Source: Bacteroidales bacterium
GTDB lineage: Bacteria > Bacteroidota > Bacteroidia > Bacteroidales > Muribaculaceae
Direction of reading: 5' to 3'
Length of the DNA stretch: 40,380 nucleotides
Assembly: GCA_900769345.1 (NCBI GenBank)
Contig: CAAGGJ010000108.1
Span: 1-40,380 of the forward strand
This document shows positions 1 to 8,266 of this stretch, one piece after another (positions within the stretch are counted from its first letter, which is position 1; every line of letters starts with the position of its first letter). Made by a program: the position numbers and the translations under genes. Under the pieces are notes generated by a model that was not told the DNA's origin, ran no database searches, and saw only the letters and a program-made list of their open reading frames with translations.

Positions 1-102
1 ATCTACGCTTCGGCCTTGCTTCTTTCAGAAGCCGCTGCGGTTTATCTAAAGAACACCGATTTTCACAAAATATTCCACAATCTCACACAGATTAGCCGAT
101 AA
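1..102 (+). CDS. C-terminal end of an unidentified protein (5' truncated by the window)
   Basis: Frame 1 is open from the first base to a TAA at 100-102, giving 33 residues that end in KNTDFHKIFHNLTQISR. The composition (Ala-rich helix-like stretch, then a charged end) looks like a normal protein C-terminus, but the piece is too short to assign a family. A small perfect hairpin (GCTTCT/AGAAGC, 18-32) lies inside it. It could be a chance open frame; no start is visible. Confidence 0.35.
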   Translation: MYASALLLSEAAAVYLKNTDFHKIFHNLTQISR

Positions 103-195
103 TCCAGCAGCATTGTGTTAATCGGTGAACAAGTAGTCAACCTGAATCAGGAAACTACATTAAATCAATCTTTTGTGAAGACTTGTGCTAAAAAT

Positions 196-247
196 TTGTG
201 CAAATCCGTGTTAAAACCACCGCACCCGCATTGTGCAAATCCGTGTT
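196..247. repeat. Two direct copies of TTGTGCAAATCCGTGTT
   Basis: Identical 17-base units lie at 196-212 and 231-247, 35 bases apart, each followed by an A-run. A partial relative (CTTGTGCTAAAAA) precedes them at about 183. The purpose is unknown; similar short CCGTG-type repeats are seen in intergenic DNA of Bacteroidales. Confidence 0.55.
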
Positions 248-279
248 TAAAAACCCCTCCACGCAAGGTGCTAAAAATA

Positions 280-333
280 GGGAAATTAAGCGAAACAGAT
301 GCCAAAATAGGGCTTATCTCCGCTTAATTTCCC
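280..333. repeat. Perfect 13-bp inverted repeat with 28-base loop
   Basis: GGGAAATTAAGCG (280-292) is exactly complementary to CGCTTAATTTCCC (321-333). A further GCTTAATTTTCC copy follows near 397. No strong T-run follows, so it is not a textbook terminator. It could be a protein-binding palindrome or a transcript hairpin. Confidence 0.5.
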
Positions 334-654
334 CTTGTATCCAATTGATGCATAACGCATTAGACAGCAATTTCCAAATAAGCAGACTCGATACTGCTTA
401 ATTTTCCGCATCGATGTTTATGTGCACTAAATGCCGCATGCGGTGCGGGCGTTAGTGACGATGATATTAGAGTTATGCGTATCGGACAAGCGAGTAGTGA
501 TAAATGTGCTCAAAATAGTCGAGGCAAATGGCGAATAGTGGGCTATTTTTAAAGATAGATGAAAAAAAACGGTCGAGCGACGGGTGGGAATGCACAAATA
601 GGCAAAAAAGTGCGAAAAAGCGAGTAAATTATTGTCTAAATTTTTCCGTAATAG

Positions 655-685
655 TTGCTAAAGCGGGAAGATTTAGGTAAATTTG
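655..685 (+). promoter_or_regulatory. Promoter of the frdCAB operon (-33 TTG, -7 TAAATTTG)
   Basis: TTG at 655-657 is followed after exactly 20 bases by TAAATTTG at 678-685, matching the Bacteroidetes sigma-ABfr pattern TTTG-N19-21-TANNTTTG. The predicted start of transcription is near 692, leaving an untranslated leader of about 57 bases before the ATG at 749. Confidence 0.75.
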
Positions 686-748
686 CAAAACATAAAAGCG
701 AGAACAATCAACAATTAACTAATTAATAACTTAATTCTCAACACAACT

Positions 749-1747
749 ATGTGGTTAACAAAATCATCTATAGGTAGAAAGACTGTGATGTCGGTAACCG
801 GCCTTGCACTCATTCTTTTCCTAACATTCCACGTGCTGATGAATGCAGTTGCAATCTTTTGCCCCGAAGCATACAACAAGATTTGCGGCATTCTTGGTGC
901 TAATTGGTACGCAGTTGCTGCCACCCTTGGTCTTGCAGCACTATTTGTGATTCACATCATCTACGCTTTCTGGTTGACACTTCAAAACAAGAAAGCTCGT
1001 GGCAATGATGCTTACGAAATTACATCACGTCCGAAGTCGGTAGAATGGGCATCTCAAAACATGCTTGCACTCGGCATCGTGATTGCCTGCTTCACTGTGC
1101 TCCACTTGTATCAGTTCTGGGGTCACATGATGCTTGCCGAATTGTTCCCATGCTTGGGCATTCAGACAGTGGCTACTTGCCCGGTAAGCGGCCAGGAAGT
1201 GGCTATCGCTGCCAACGACGGCTGGGGCCAGATTATGACCTACTTCGGTGGTCCTCTCGGCTGGGTGGTTCTTGCCATCTACCTTATCGGTTTCGCAGCC
1301 CTTTGGTTCCACATGACTCACGGCTTCTGGAGCGCATTCCAGTCGCTCGGTACTAACAACGACACTTGGATGCCACGTCTCAAGGCTGCTTCTTGCGCTT
1401 GGGCCACTATCGTGTGCTTGTTGTTTGCCGTTGAAGCAGTTATCTTCACCCTCAAGGCTCAATGCCCCGAATGTGGCAATGCTCCTGTTCCTGCCTACGA
1501 GCTCAAGGTGATGGAACGCTCACACCATGGCGAAGCTGCTGCACCATGCCACGACATGATGAAGCATCACTGCGGCGAAGCCATGCACGAAGGTTGCCAA
1601 GGCAAGCAAGAATGTGCCGAAGGTCAATGCCAAGGCAAGCACGAATGTGCCGAAGGTCAATGCCAAGGCAAGTGTGAAGGTAAGCAAGAAGGTTGCTGCG
1701 GTGAAAAGAAATGTGCCGAAGCTACTGAAGACTGCTGTCAAAAATAA
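749..1747 (+). CDS. frdC: Fumarate reductase/succinate dehydrogenase cytochrome b subunit with Cys-rich C-terminal tail
   Basis: Membrane anchor of the quinol:fumarate reductase complex, which passes electrons from menaquinol to FrdB/FrdA in anaerobic respiration. Residues 1-237 form the usual five-helix cytochrome b558 core (TIGR02046-like). His28, His69, His119, His126, His188 and His191 lie in or next to helices, and some are probably the two heme-b ligands. After the last helix the protein continues for about 95 residues (239-332), whereas most relatives stop soon after the core. This tail holds 15 cysteines, several His residues and an 11-residue motif CQGK(Q/H)ECAEGQ in tandem. Members with five helices and a cytoplasmic N-terminus would put the tail in the periplasm (inference). 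It is the first gene of a three-gene operon, 49 bases before frdA. The core assignment is firm; the tail's function is unknown. Confidence 0.93.
   Translation: MWLTKSSIGRKTVMSVTGLALILFLTFHVLMNAVAIFCPEAYNKICGILGANWYAVAATLGLAALFVIHIIYAFWLTLQNKKARGNDAYEITSRPKSVEWASQNMLALGIVIACFTVLHLYQFWGHMMLAELFPCLGIQTVATCPVSGQEVAIAANDGWGQIMTYFGGPLGWVVLAIYLIGFAALWFHMTHGFWSAFQSLGTNNDTWMPRLKAASCAWATIVCLLFAVEAVIFTLKAQCPECGNAPVPAYELKVMERSHHGEAAAPCHDMMKHHCGEAMHEGCQGKQECAEGQCQGKHECAEGQCQGKCEGKQEGCCGEKKCAEATEDCCQK
1595..1678 (+). repeat. In-frame 33-bp tandem repeat encoding CQGKxECAEGQ
   Basis: Copies at 1595-1627 and 1628-1660 differ at a single base (CAA/CAC, giving Gln/His), and a partial third copy starts at 1661 (CQGKCEGK). 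The near identity at DNA level points to recent duplication inside frdC, which would let the Cys-rich tail change length in 11-residue steps. Confidence 0.85.
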
Positions 1748-1796
1748 TCATGCTGAGTAATAACAAAATACCACAATTTCAAAACTAAGTATTATT

Positions 1797-3806
1797 ATGG
1801 AAGAAATTAAAAATACTGCTGCTCAGCCTGTAATCGACTCAAAGATTCCTGAAGGTCCCGTTGCTGAGAAGTGGACTAACTATAAAGCACATCAAAAACT
1901 CGTTAACCCTGCCAACAAGCGTAAGCTCGATATCATCGTAGTAGGTACAGGTCTTGCCGGAGCATCGGCTGCCTCTACTTTGGCTGAAATGGGTTTCAAT
2001 GTTCTTAACTTCTGCATTCAAGACTCACCTCGCCGCGCTCACTCTATCGCTGCACAAGGTGGTATCAATGCTGCTAAGAACTATCAAAACGACGGTGACT
2101 CTATCTACCGTTTGTTCTACGACACAGTAAAGGGCGGTGACTATCGTGCTCGCGAAGCCAACGTATATCGCCTTGCCGAAGTATCTAACAACATCATCGA
2201 CCAATGTGTGGAACAAGGCGTACCTTTCGCTCGCGAATACGGCGGCACTCTTGCCAACCGTTCGTTTGGTGGCGCTCAGGTGTCTCGTACATTCTACGCT
2301 AAGGGTCAAACAGGTCAGCAACTTCTTCTCGGCGCTTACAGCTCGCTCAACCGTCAAATCCAGATGGGTAAGGTAAAGAGCTACAACCGCTACGAAATGC
2401 ACGACATCGTGATGATCGACGGTCGCGCTCGCGGTATCGTTGCCAAGAACTTGGTTACAGGTAAGTTCGAACGCTTCGCAGCTCACGCAGTGGTTATCGC
2501 CACCGGTGGCTACGGCAACACATATTTCTTGAGCACCAACGCTATGGCATGTAACTGCTCGGCAGCTATCGCTTGCTATCGCAAGGGCGCTTACTTTGCT
2601 AACCCTGCTTATGTGCAGATTCACCCTACTTGTATTCCGCGTCACGGCGACAAGCAGTCGAAGCTTACACTTATGTCAGAATCGCTTCGTAACGACGGCC
2701 GCATCTGGGTGCCTAAGAAGCTCGAAGATGCCAAGGCTCTCCAAGCAGGCACTAAGAAAGGCTCTGACATCCCCGAAGAAGAACGCGACTACTACTTGGA
2801 ACGCCGCTACCCAGCATTCGGTAACCTCGTGCCTCGCGACGTGGCATCGCGTGCCGCTAAGGAACGCTGCGACAAGGGCTATGGTGTGAACAATACCGGT
2901 CAAGCCGTATTCCTCGACTTCTCTGAAGCCATCAACCGTCTCGGCATCGATGTAGTGCGTCAACGCTACGGCAACCTCTTCGATATGTACGAAGAAATCA
3001 CCGACGTTAATCCGGGTGAACTTGCCAACACTATCAACAATGTGAACTACTACAACCCGATGATGATTTATCCAGCCATCCACTACACAATGGGTGGTAT
3101 CTGGGTTGACTACGAACTCCAGACATCAGTTAAGGGCTTGTTCGCTATCGGCGAATGTAACTTCTCTGACCACGGCGCTAACCGCCTCGGTGCTTCGGCC
3201 TTGATGCAAGGTCTTGCCGACGGTTACTTCGTATTGCCTTACACTATCCAAAACTACTTGAGCGACCAAATCCAAGTGCCTCACTTCTCTACCGATCGTC
3301 CCGAATTCGAAGAAGTTGAAAAGGCTTGTATCGCCGAAGAACAACGCCTCATCGGCATCAAGGGTACCAAGTCGGTCGACACTATCCACAAGAAATTGGG
3401 TAACATCATGTGGGATTATGTAGGCATGGGTCGCACTAAGGAAGGTCTCGAAAAGGCTCTCAAAGCACTCAAGGAACTCCGCGAAGAATTCGATAAGGAC
3501 TTGTTCGTTCCGGGCACTGCCGGCGAAGGCATGAACGTGGAACTCGACAAGGCATTCCGCTTGAAAGACTTTATCACTATGGGTGAACTCATCGCTTACG
3601 ATGCACTCAACCGCAACGAATCGTGTGGTGGTCACTTCCGCGAAGAATATCAAACTGAGGAAGGCGAAGCTAAGCGCGACGACAAGAACTTCTTCTATGT
3701 ATCGTGCTGGAACTACCAAGGCGACGACAACAAGGCTCCTGAACTCATCAAGGAACCTCTTGAATACGAAGCTATCAAGGTTCAAACCCGTAACTATAAG
3801 TCATAA
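1797..3806 (+). CDS. frdA: Fumarate reductase/succinate dehydrogenase flavoprotein subunit
   Basis: Catalytic subunit that interconverts fumarate and succinate in the cytoplasm. In anaerobic Bacteroidales the physiological direction is fumarate reduction, giving succinate. The 669-residue length suits the Bacteroidetes form. The FAD-binding motif GTGLAG is at residues 50-55 and the covalent-FAD histidine is His82 in RRAHSIAAQGG. The fumarate-binding and capping domain and the C-terminal helical domain follow (HGANRLGASALMQGLADG is the conserved FAD-proximal segment). It follows frdC by 49 bases and precedes frdB by 27, so all three are probably cotranscribed from the promoter at 655-685. No anomalies were seen. 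Confidence 0.96.
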   Translation: MEEIKNTAAQPVIDSKIPEGPVAEKWTNYKAHQKLVNPANKRKLDIIVVGTGLAGASAASTLAEMGFNVLNFCIQDSPRRAHSIAAQGGINAAKNYQNDGDSIYRLFYDTVKGGDYRAREANVYRLAEVSNNIIDQCVEQGVPFAREYGGTLANRSFGGAQVSRTFYAKGQTGQQLLLGAYSSLNRQIQMGKVKSYNRYEMHDIVMIDGRARGIVAKNLVTGKFERFAAHAVVIATGGYGNTYFLSTNAMACNCSAAIACYRKGAYFANPAYVQIHPTCIPRHGDKQSKLTLMSESLRNDGRIWVPKKLEDAKALQAGTKKGSDIPEEERDYYLERRYPAFGNLVPRDVASRAAKERCDKGYGVNNTGQAVFLDFSEAINRLGIDVVRQRYGNLFDMYEEITDVNPGELANTINNVNYYNPMMIYPAIHYTMGGIWVDYELQTSVKGLFAIGECNFSDHGANRLGASALMQGLADGYFVLPYTIQNYLSDQIQVPHFSTDRPEFEEVEKACIAEEQRLIGIKGTKSVDTIHKKLGNIMWDYVGMGRTKEGLEKALKALKELREEFDKDLFVPGTAGEGMNVELDKAFRLKDFITMGELIAYDALNRNESCGGHFREEYQTEEGEAKRDDKNFFYVSCWNYQGDDNKAPELIKEPLEYEAIKVQTRNYKS

Positions 3807-3833
3807 TCAACTAATTAAGAAAGGAAATTCCAA

Positions 3834-4583
3834 ATGGCAAATATGAAAGTAAATCTTAAGGTATGGCGTCAAGCCGACCCTAAGGCAAAAGGCGAATTCA
3901 AGACTTATTCGGTTGAAACTGACACCGAAACTTCGTTCCTTGAAACCCTCGATATACTCAACGAACAACTCGTAGAAAAGGGCGAAGAACCTATCGTATT
4001 CGACCACGACTGCCGCGAAGGCATCTGCGGTATGTGCTCGCTTTACATCAATGGTCACCCACACGGCCCTTCTACAGGCGCTACCACTTGCCAGCTCTAT
4101 ATGCGTAAGTTTAGCGACGGCGAAACTATCACCGTTGAACCATGGCGCTCGGCTGCGTTCCCTGTAATCAAGGACTTGATGGTAGACCGCAACGCTTTCG
4201 ATAAAATTCAACAAGCCGGTGGTTATGTTTCGTTCAACTGCGGCGGTGCTCAGGATGCTAACGCAATTCCTATCCCTAAGACCGTTGCCGACGAAGCTAT
4301 GGACTCAGCCACTTGTATCGGTTGCGGCTGCTGCGTGGCTGCTTGCAAGAACGGTTCGGCTATGCTCTTCGTTTCGGCTAAGGTTAGCCAATTCGCTCTC
4401 CTTCCTCAAGGTAAGGCTGAAGCTGCTCGCCGCGCTAAGGCTATGGTGGCTAAGATGGACGAACTCGGATTCGGTAACTGCACCAACACCGGTGCTTGCG
4501 CTGCCGAATGTCCTAAGAACATCAGCTTGAGCAACATCGCTCGCATGAACCGCGAATTTATCTGCGCTAAGATTAAGGACTAA
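3834..4583 (+). CDS. frdB: Fumarate reductase/succinate dehydrogenase iron-sulfur subunit
   Basis: Electron-transfer subunit linking the heme-b anchor to the flavoprotein. The N-terminal ferredoxin domain has the [2Fe-2S] ligands Cys60, Cys65, Cys68 and Cys86. The C-terminal domain has Cys161, Cys164, Cys167 and Cys171 (CIGCGCC...C), with Cys216, Cys222 and Cys226 for the [4Fe-4S] and [3Fe-4S] clusters. The 249-residue length is typical. The frame opens MANMKVNLKV, 27 bases after frdA. The gene ends the operon, with a good hairpin terminator 25 bases downstream. Confidence 0.95.
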   Translation: MANMKVNLKVWRQADPKAKGEFKTYSVETDTETSFLETLDILNEQLVEKGEEPIVFDHDCREGICGMCSLYINGHPHGPSTGATTCQLYMRKFSDGETITVEPWRSAAFPVIKDLMVDRNAFDKIQQAGGYVSFNCGGAQDANAIPIPKTVADEAMDSATCIGCGCCVAACKNGSAMLFVSAKVSQFALLPQGKAEAARRAKAMVAKMDELGFGNCTNTGACAAECPKNISLSNIARMNREFICAKIKD

Positions 4584-4608
4584 TCTTATCACAAGATATA
4601 ATCAATTC

Positions 4609-4645
4609 ATCACTCCTTGCCTCACCGGCAGGGAGTGATTTTTTT
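4609..4645 (+). terminator. Intrinsic terminator of frdCAB
   Basis: ATCACTCCTTGC (4609-4620) pairs with GCAGGGAGTGAT (4628-4639) through a 7-base loop with one G-T wobble, followed by a run of T. It lies directly after frdB. Confidence 0.85.
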
Positions 4646-4680
4646 GCACCCCGAAGAGCACCTATCTCGCATATTTGCAC

Positions 4681-4688
4681 TATATTTG
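4681..4688 (+). promoter_or_regulatory. Probable -7 element TATATTTG of the xpt-guaD fusion gene
   Basis: TATATTTG matches TANNTTTG and lies 31 bases before the chosen ATG at 4719. No good TTG is present 19-21 bases upstream. It supports starting translation at 4719 rather than at the more upstream in-frame ATG at 4617, which lies inside the frdB terminator. Confidence 0.5.
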
Positions 4689-4718
4689 TATGAAATCACA
4701 TGTAAATACCATATAATT

Positions 4719-5741
4719 ATGAAAATTCTCGACCAACGCATAGCAAAAGAGGGCAAATACCTTCCCGGCGGGGTGCTCAAAGTGGATAGTTTCCTCAATC
4801 ACCAGATCGACACCGAACTGATGCTGCAAATAGGCGAAGAAATAGCAAGCCTGTTTGCCAATCGTGGCATCAACAAGATAGTGACCGTTGAAGCCAGCGG
4901 CATAGCTCCTGCCGTGATGGCAGGGCTAAAAATGCACCTTCAGGTGGTGTTTGCCAAGAAAAAAGCGCCCATAACCACCGGCGAGGCATACACAGCCCAA
5001 GTCACCTCATTCACCAAGGGCAACAGCTACACTCTGAGCATCGATAAGCAATACCTCAGCAGCGGTGACAATGTGCTCTTTGTCGACGACTTCCTCGCCT
5101 ATGGCAACGCCGCCCTGGGTGTGGCTGAACTCTGCACGAAAGCCGGCGCCAAGCTGCAAAACATGGCATTTGTAATAGAAAAGGAGTTTCAAAACGGCCG
5201 CGAGCGCATACTCGAGACATACCCGAACATTCACATCGAGAGTCTATCGATAGTGCAATCACGCGAAATCACCGAACAAGACCGCCAATTTATGCAAATG
5301 GCTATCGACCTCTCGGTGGAAAATGTGGCTAACGGTGGCGGTCCGTTTGGAGCCGTGATAGTGCGCGATGGTAAGGTGATAGCCACCGGCGTGAACCGCG
5401 TAACAGCCAATAGCGACCCCACAGCCCATGCCGAAGTGTCGGCAATACGCAATGCCTGCCACAATATTCGCGATTTTAAGCTCAACGGATGCGTAATCTA
5501 CACCTCCTGCGAGCCCTGCCCTATGTGCCTAAGCGCCATCTACTGGTCGGGCATAAGCAAGATATATTACGGCAACACCAAGCAAGACGCCAAGATTATC
5601 GACTTCGACGATTCGTTTATCTACGACGAAATAGGCAAAACCACCGACCGCCGCTCCATCCCTGCCATCGCACTGATGCGCCGCGAAGCTCAAGTGGCTT
5701 TCACCGACTGGATGAATAAAACCGACAAGATAGAATACTAA
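4719..5741 (+). CDS. Bifunctional fusion: xanthine phosphoribosyltransferase + guanine deaminase
   Basis: A single open frame of 340 residues carries two complete enzymes. Residues 1 to about 182 match xanthine phosphoribosyltransferase (Xpt; xanthine + PRPP to XMP), including KVDSFLNHQID and the PRPP-binding VLFVDDFLAYGNAA (119-132). Residues from about 184 match guanine deaminase of the cytidine-deaminase fold (GuaD), with His237-Ala-Glu239 and Cys267/Cys270 of PCPMC as zinc site and proton shuttle, and the GuaD-type DDSFIYDEI segment near the end. Guanine deaminase makes xanthine and Xpt consumes it, so the fusion joins consecutive salvage steps leading to XMP and GMP. The two families are usually separate genes. 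The start at 4719 is chosen because the Xpt family begins MxxLxxRI there. Cytoplasmic. No purine riboswitch is visible in the short leader. Confidence 0.9.
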   Translation: MKILDQRIAKEGKYLPGGVLKVDSFLNHQIDTELMLQIGEEIASLFANRGINKIVTVEASGIAPAVMAGLKMHLQVVFAKKKAPITTGEAYTAQVTSFTKGNSYTLSIDKQYLSSGDNVLFVDDFLAYGNAALGVAELCTKAGAKLQNMAFVIEKEFQNGRERILETYPNIHIESLSIVQSREITEQDRQFMQMAIDLSVENVANGGGPFGAVIVRDGKVIATGVNRVTANSDPTAHAEVSAIRNACHNIRDFKLNGCVIYTSCEPCPMCLSAIYWSGISKIYYGNTKQDAKIIDFDDSFIYDEIGKTTDRRSIPAIALMRREAQVAFTDWMNKTDKIEY

Positions 5742-5753
5742 CGCGCAAAAAAT

Positions 5754-6791
5754 ATGAGTAACGATTTGATTACACAAAATATAGCCGTTGCGCCTGATGA
5801 TTACAATCAGCTAATTAACAACATATCTTCTCTTTGGGATACAGCTAAATAGAAAGCAATAAATGCTGTAAACACAGAACTTTTGGAAGCCAACTGGCAG
5901 ACAGGCAAATATATTGTAGAGTTTGAACAAGGAGGAAAGATCAGAGCGGAATATGGCAAACAATTGCTTGTAAATCTCGCAAAAGATTTAACACGCATAA
6001 ATGGCAAGGGGTTTAATCGTTCTAACTTAACCTATATGAGAAAGCTATATTTGGCTTTCCCAAAATGTGGGACGCTGTCCCACAAATTGACATGGAGTCA
6101 TTATTATGAGATTCTTAAATGTAATGACCCATTAGAAATGCAATTCTATATGAATCAATGCATTCATGAGGGCTGGAAGGTGCGTGAATTGAAAAGGCAG
6201 ATGAAAAGTTGCCTGTTTCAGCGTCTTGCATTAAGCACGGATAAAGAGGGCGTATTAGCTCTAGCGAATGAAGGCCATCAGATAATGAAACCACAAGATA
6301 TAATCCGCGATCCATTCGTTCTCGAATTTACTGGTCTACCACAAAAGAAAAGATACAAGGAAAACGAATTGGAGGCTGCCTTGAAAGCCAATATGGAGCA
6401 TTTCCTTTTGGAACTTGGACGAGGTTTCGCATTTATCGGTCGCCAATATCAAATGCACATTGGGAGTCGAGTGTTCAAGGTAGATTTAGTATTCTATCAC
6501 TGCATTCTCAAATGCTATGTACTTATCGACTTGAAACGTACGGAGATAAAGCATACTGACATTGGACAGATGAATCTTTATCTCAATTATTTCCAAACGG
6601 AAGTATGCCAGCCTGATGACAATCCGCCAATAGGCATAGTGCTTGGCGCCCGAAAAGATGAGTTGCTAATGGAATACGCTCTTCAAGGTATAACAAACCA
6701 ATTATTCGCAGCAAAGTATCAACTATACTTACCCAAACGTGAAGAGTTGCAAGTACAATTAGATGCGCTTCTTGATAATGGTGAAGAGTAG
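5754..6791 (+). pseudogene. YhcG-type (DUF1016) PD-(D/E)XK nuclease gene interrupted by an amber stop
   Basis: An ATG at 5754, 12 bases after the previous stop, opens a frame with the family's N-terminus (YNQLINNISSLWDTAK). It then meets TAG at 5850-5852 (codon 33), and the same frame continues with KAINAVNTELLEANWQTGKY to a TAG stop at 6791. The rest contains the winged-helix-like DUF1016 N-terminal domain and a C-terminal nuclease domain (GFAFIGRQYQ, then VDLVFYH and IDLK; Asp201, Asp216 and Lys218 counted from the ATG at 5883). A shortened product from 5883 (302 residues) is possible and would lack only the N-terminal helix. TAG is used as a normal stop here, so recoding is unlikely; CAG to TAG is a plausible origin. 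The family is linked to mobile and defence islands. The stretch looks AT-richer than its neighbours. Confidence 0.75.
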
Positions 6792-6896
6792 ATTTATCAA
6801 AATGGCGTTTGGCAAAAATGGGTAAAATGTTGCTGTATGACTAAAGTTGAATCAGTCCCATAAAGTAAAAAGAAAACTAAAACAGGATAAAAACAC

Positions 6897-6931
6897 CGCT
6901 GCGCCATAGAGAGAAATCCTATGTCGCAGCG
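6897..6931. terminator. Hairpin terminator between convergent genes
   Basis: CGCTGCGCCATAG (6897-6909) pairs with CTATGTCGCAGCG (6919-6931) with one mismatch, flanked by AACAC/GTGTT and A/T-rich sequence on both sides. It lies between the yhcG-like remnant (+) and the guanylyltransferase gene (-), so it probably acts in both directions. Confidence 0.7.
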
Positions 6932-6986
6932 TTTGTGTTATATTTTATCGCAGATAGCAGCTTATGGTGCTATCGGCTACGATTAT

Positions 6987-8048
6987 TTAGCAGTCGGGCA
7001 CTTGTTCGCCTAATTCAGCCGACCATTCCTTAATCTTCTTTTCGTTGCTCAAGCGGCAGATGAGCAATTGGCCATCCTTTTCAGCCACGATAAAGTCCTC
7101 AAGACCATCTACCACAGCCACCTTTAAGTCGGGCACCTCGATGATGCAATTGCTGCAGTTATAAGCCTTCACATTGCCCACCTTGAGGTTGCCATAACGA
7201 GCCATCGACACGAACGGAAGCAAGTCGCTCCACGCACTGAGGTCGCTCCAACCCATTTCGGCTGCGTAGACATACACATTGTCGGCTTTGAGCAACACAC
7301 TGCGCTCATAAGATATAGATTCCTCAATAGAGTCGAGAAGTTCGTTGATCATATAGCCCTCACGAGGCGAGAAGAAGCTCGATTCGATAGCGTCGAATGC
7401 CTCGGCAATCTCGGGAGCGTATTTGCGATACGATTCCTCGATAGTCTTCACAGTAGCCACCTTTAGGCTGGTGTTCCAGTAAACATTAGGCATAGCCATA
7501 GCATCGGCAGGAGCCGGGCGACCGAGATATTTGCTTGCCTTATAAATGCTGCCCTCGGCAGGAGCCGGGAGAGTCTCGAAGCAGCCGTGCACCTCATCGC
7601 GGTCGGGCTTAACACCGAGCGTTACGATAGCATCATTCTTAGTAGCAAATTCAATCGATTCCTTCACTGCATTGGCAAAGTAATCGTAGTTGGTCACCAT
7701 CTGGTCGCAATTGGTAATCACCACAGTAGCGTTAGGAGCCACCGACTTGATTTTCCAAGTAAAATAAGCGATAGCCGGAGTAGTGTTTTTCTGCATCGGC
7801 TCGAGCAAGATGTGATCCTTGCGCACCTGAGGCAACTGCTCATGTATCAATGGTTCATACTCCTCGGCTGTCACCACCCAAATGTTGCGCTCATTGCACA
7901 CTGTCTTGAGGCGGTCGAGGGTTAGTTGTATCAAAGTTCGCCCGCAACCAAATACATCCATGAATTGCTTCGGCATATTTTGGTTACTCAACGGCCATAG
8001 TCGCTTTCCTAAGCCACCTGCCATCACTACAACATGAACATTATTCAT
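6987..8048 (-). CDS. manC: Mannose-1-phosphate guanylyltransferase
   Basis: Makes GDP-mannose from mannose-1-phosphate and GTP, the precursor for surface polysaccharides and GDP-fucose. The N-terminal nucleotidyltransferase signature VVVMAGGLGKRLWPLS followed by NMPKQF is complete, and ITNCDQMV is the metal-binding Asp region. The length of about 353 residues fits the single-domain form without the isomerase half found in bifunctional ManC/AlgA. I start at MNNVHVVV (8048); an ATG three codons upstream (8057) is equally possible. It is a lone gene, convergent with the yhcG-like remnant and divergent from the repeat-ATPase module. A TATCTTTG element lies about 50 bases upstream. Confidence 0.92.
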   Translation of the reverse strand: MNNVHVVVMAGGLGKRLWPLSNQNMPKQFMDVFGCGRTLIQLTLDRLKTVCNERNIWVVTAEEYEPLIHEQLPQVRKDHILLEPMQKNTTPAIAYFTWKIKSVAPNATVVITNCDQMVTNYDYFANAVKESIEFATKNDAIVTLGVKPDRDEVHGCFETLPAPAEGSIYKASKYLGRPAPADAMAMPNVYWNTSLKVATVKTIEESYRKYAPEIAEAFDAIESSFFSPREGYMINELLDSIEESISYERSVLLKADNVYVYAAEMGWSDLSAWSDLLPFVSMARYGNLKVGNVKAYNCSNCIIEVPDLKVAVVDGLEDFIVAEKDGQLLICRLSNEKKIKEWSAELGEQVPDC

Positions 8049-8098
8049 AGTTATCATTATTTTATTTTAAACATTTTCGATTGGTTATTTCAGATTAA

Positions 8099-8106
8099 CA
8101 AAGATA
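8099..8106 (-). promoter_or_regulatory. Probable -7 element TATCTTTG of manC
   Basis: The plus strand reads CAAAGATA, so the minus strand carries TATCTTTG, a match to TANNTTTG. No TTG was found at the ideal upstream spacing. Confidence 0.5.
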
Positions 8107-8266
8107 TTGTTTTTTTCTCACTTTACCATTAGTAATCATCAAATTTTTATCTCTATTAGCCCGAAATCACACAAAAACGCCACATTTGCAACCATTTATA
8201 ACTATAAAATAAGTCTTTCAGAATATAAATTATTTTCTGTGTCTACTTTTTGAGGCTGGTACAAAT

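Larger units (their letters stand above)
103..748. other. 646-base region without a convincing gene, upstream of the fumarate reductase operon
   Basis: Short open frames here have no recognisable family and overlap repeated sequence, so I do not call them genes. The region contains two direct copies of a 17-base unit (196-247), a 13-bp inverted repeat (280-333), a smaller inverted structure around 425-457 (CACTAA/TTAGTG enclosing the palindrome CCGCATGCGG) and, at the right end, a clear Bacteroidetes promoter for frdC. The middle (about 460-650) shows nothing I can name. Confidence 0.5.

Noticed and set aside
5850..5852. Stop-codon recoding (TAG read as an amino acid)
   Set aside because: TAG ends other genes here (6791 and the TonB-domain gene at 39704), and no suppressor evidence exists, so a nonsense mutation is simpler.
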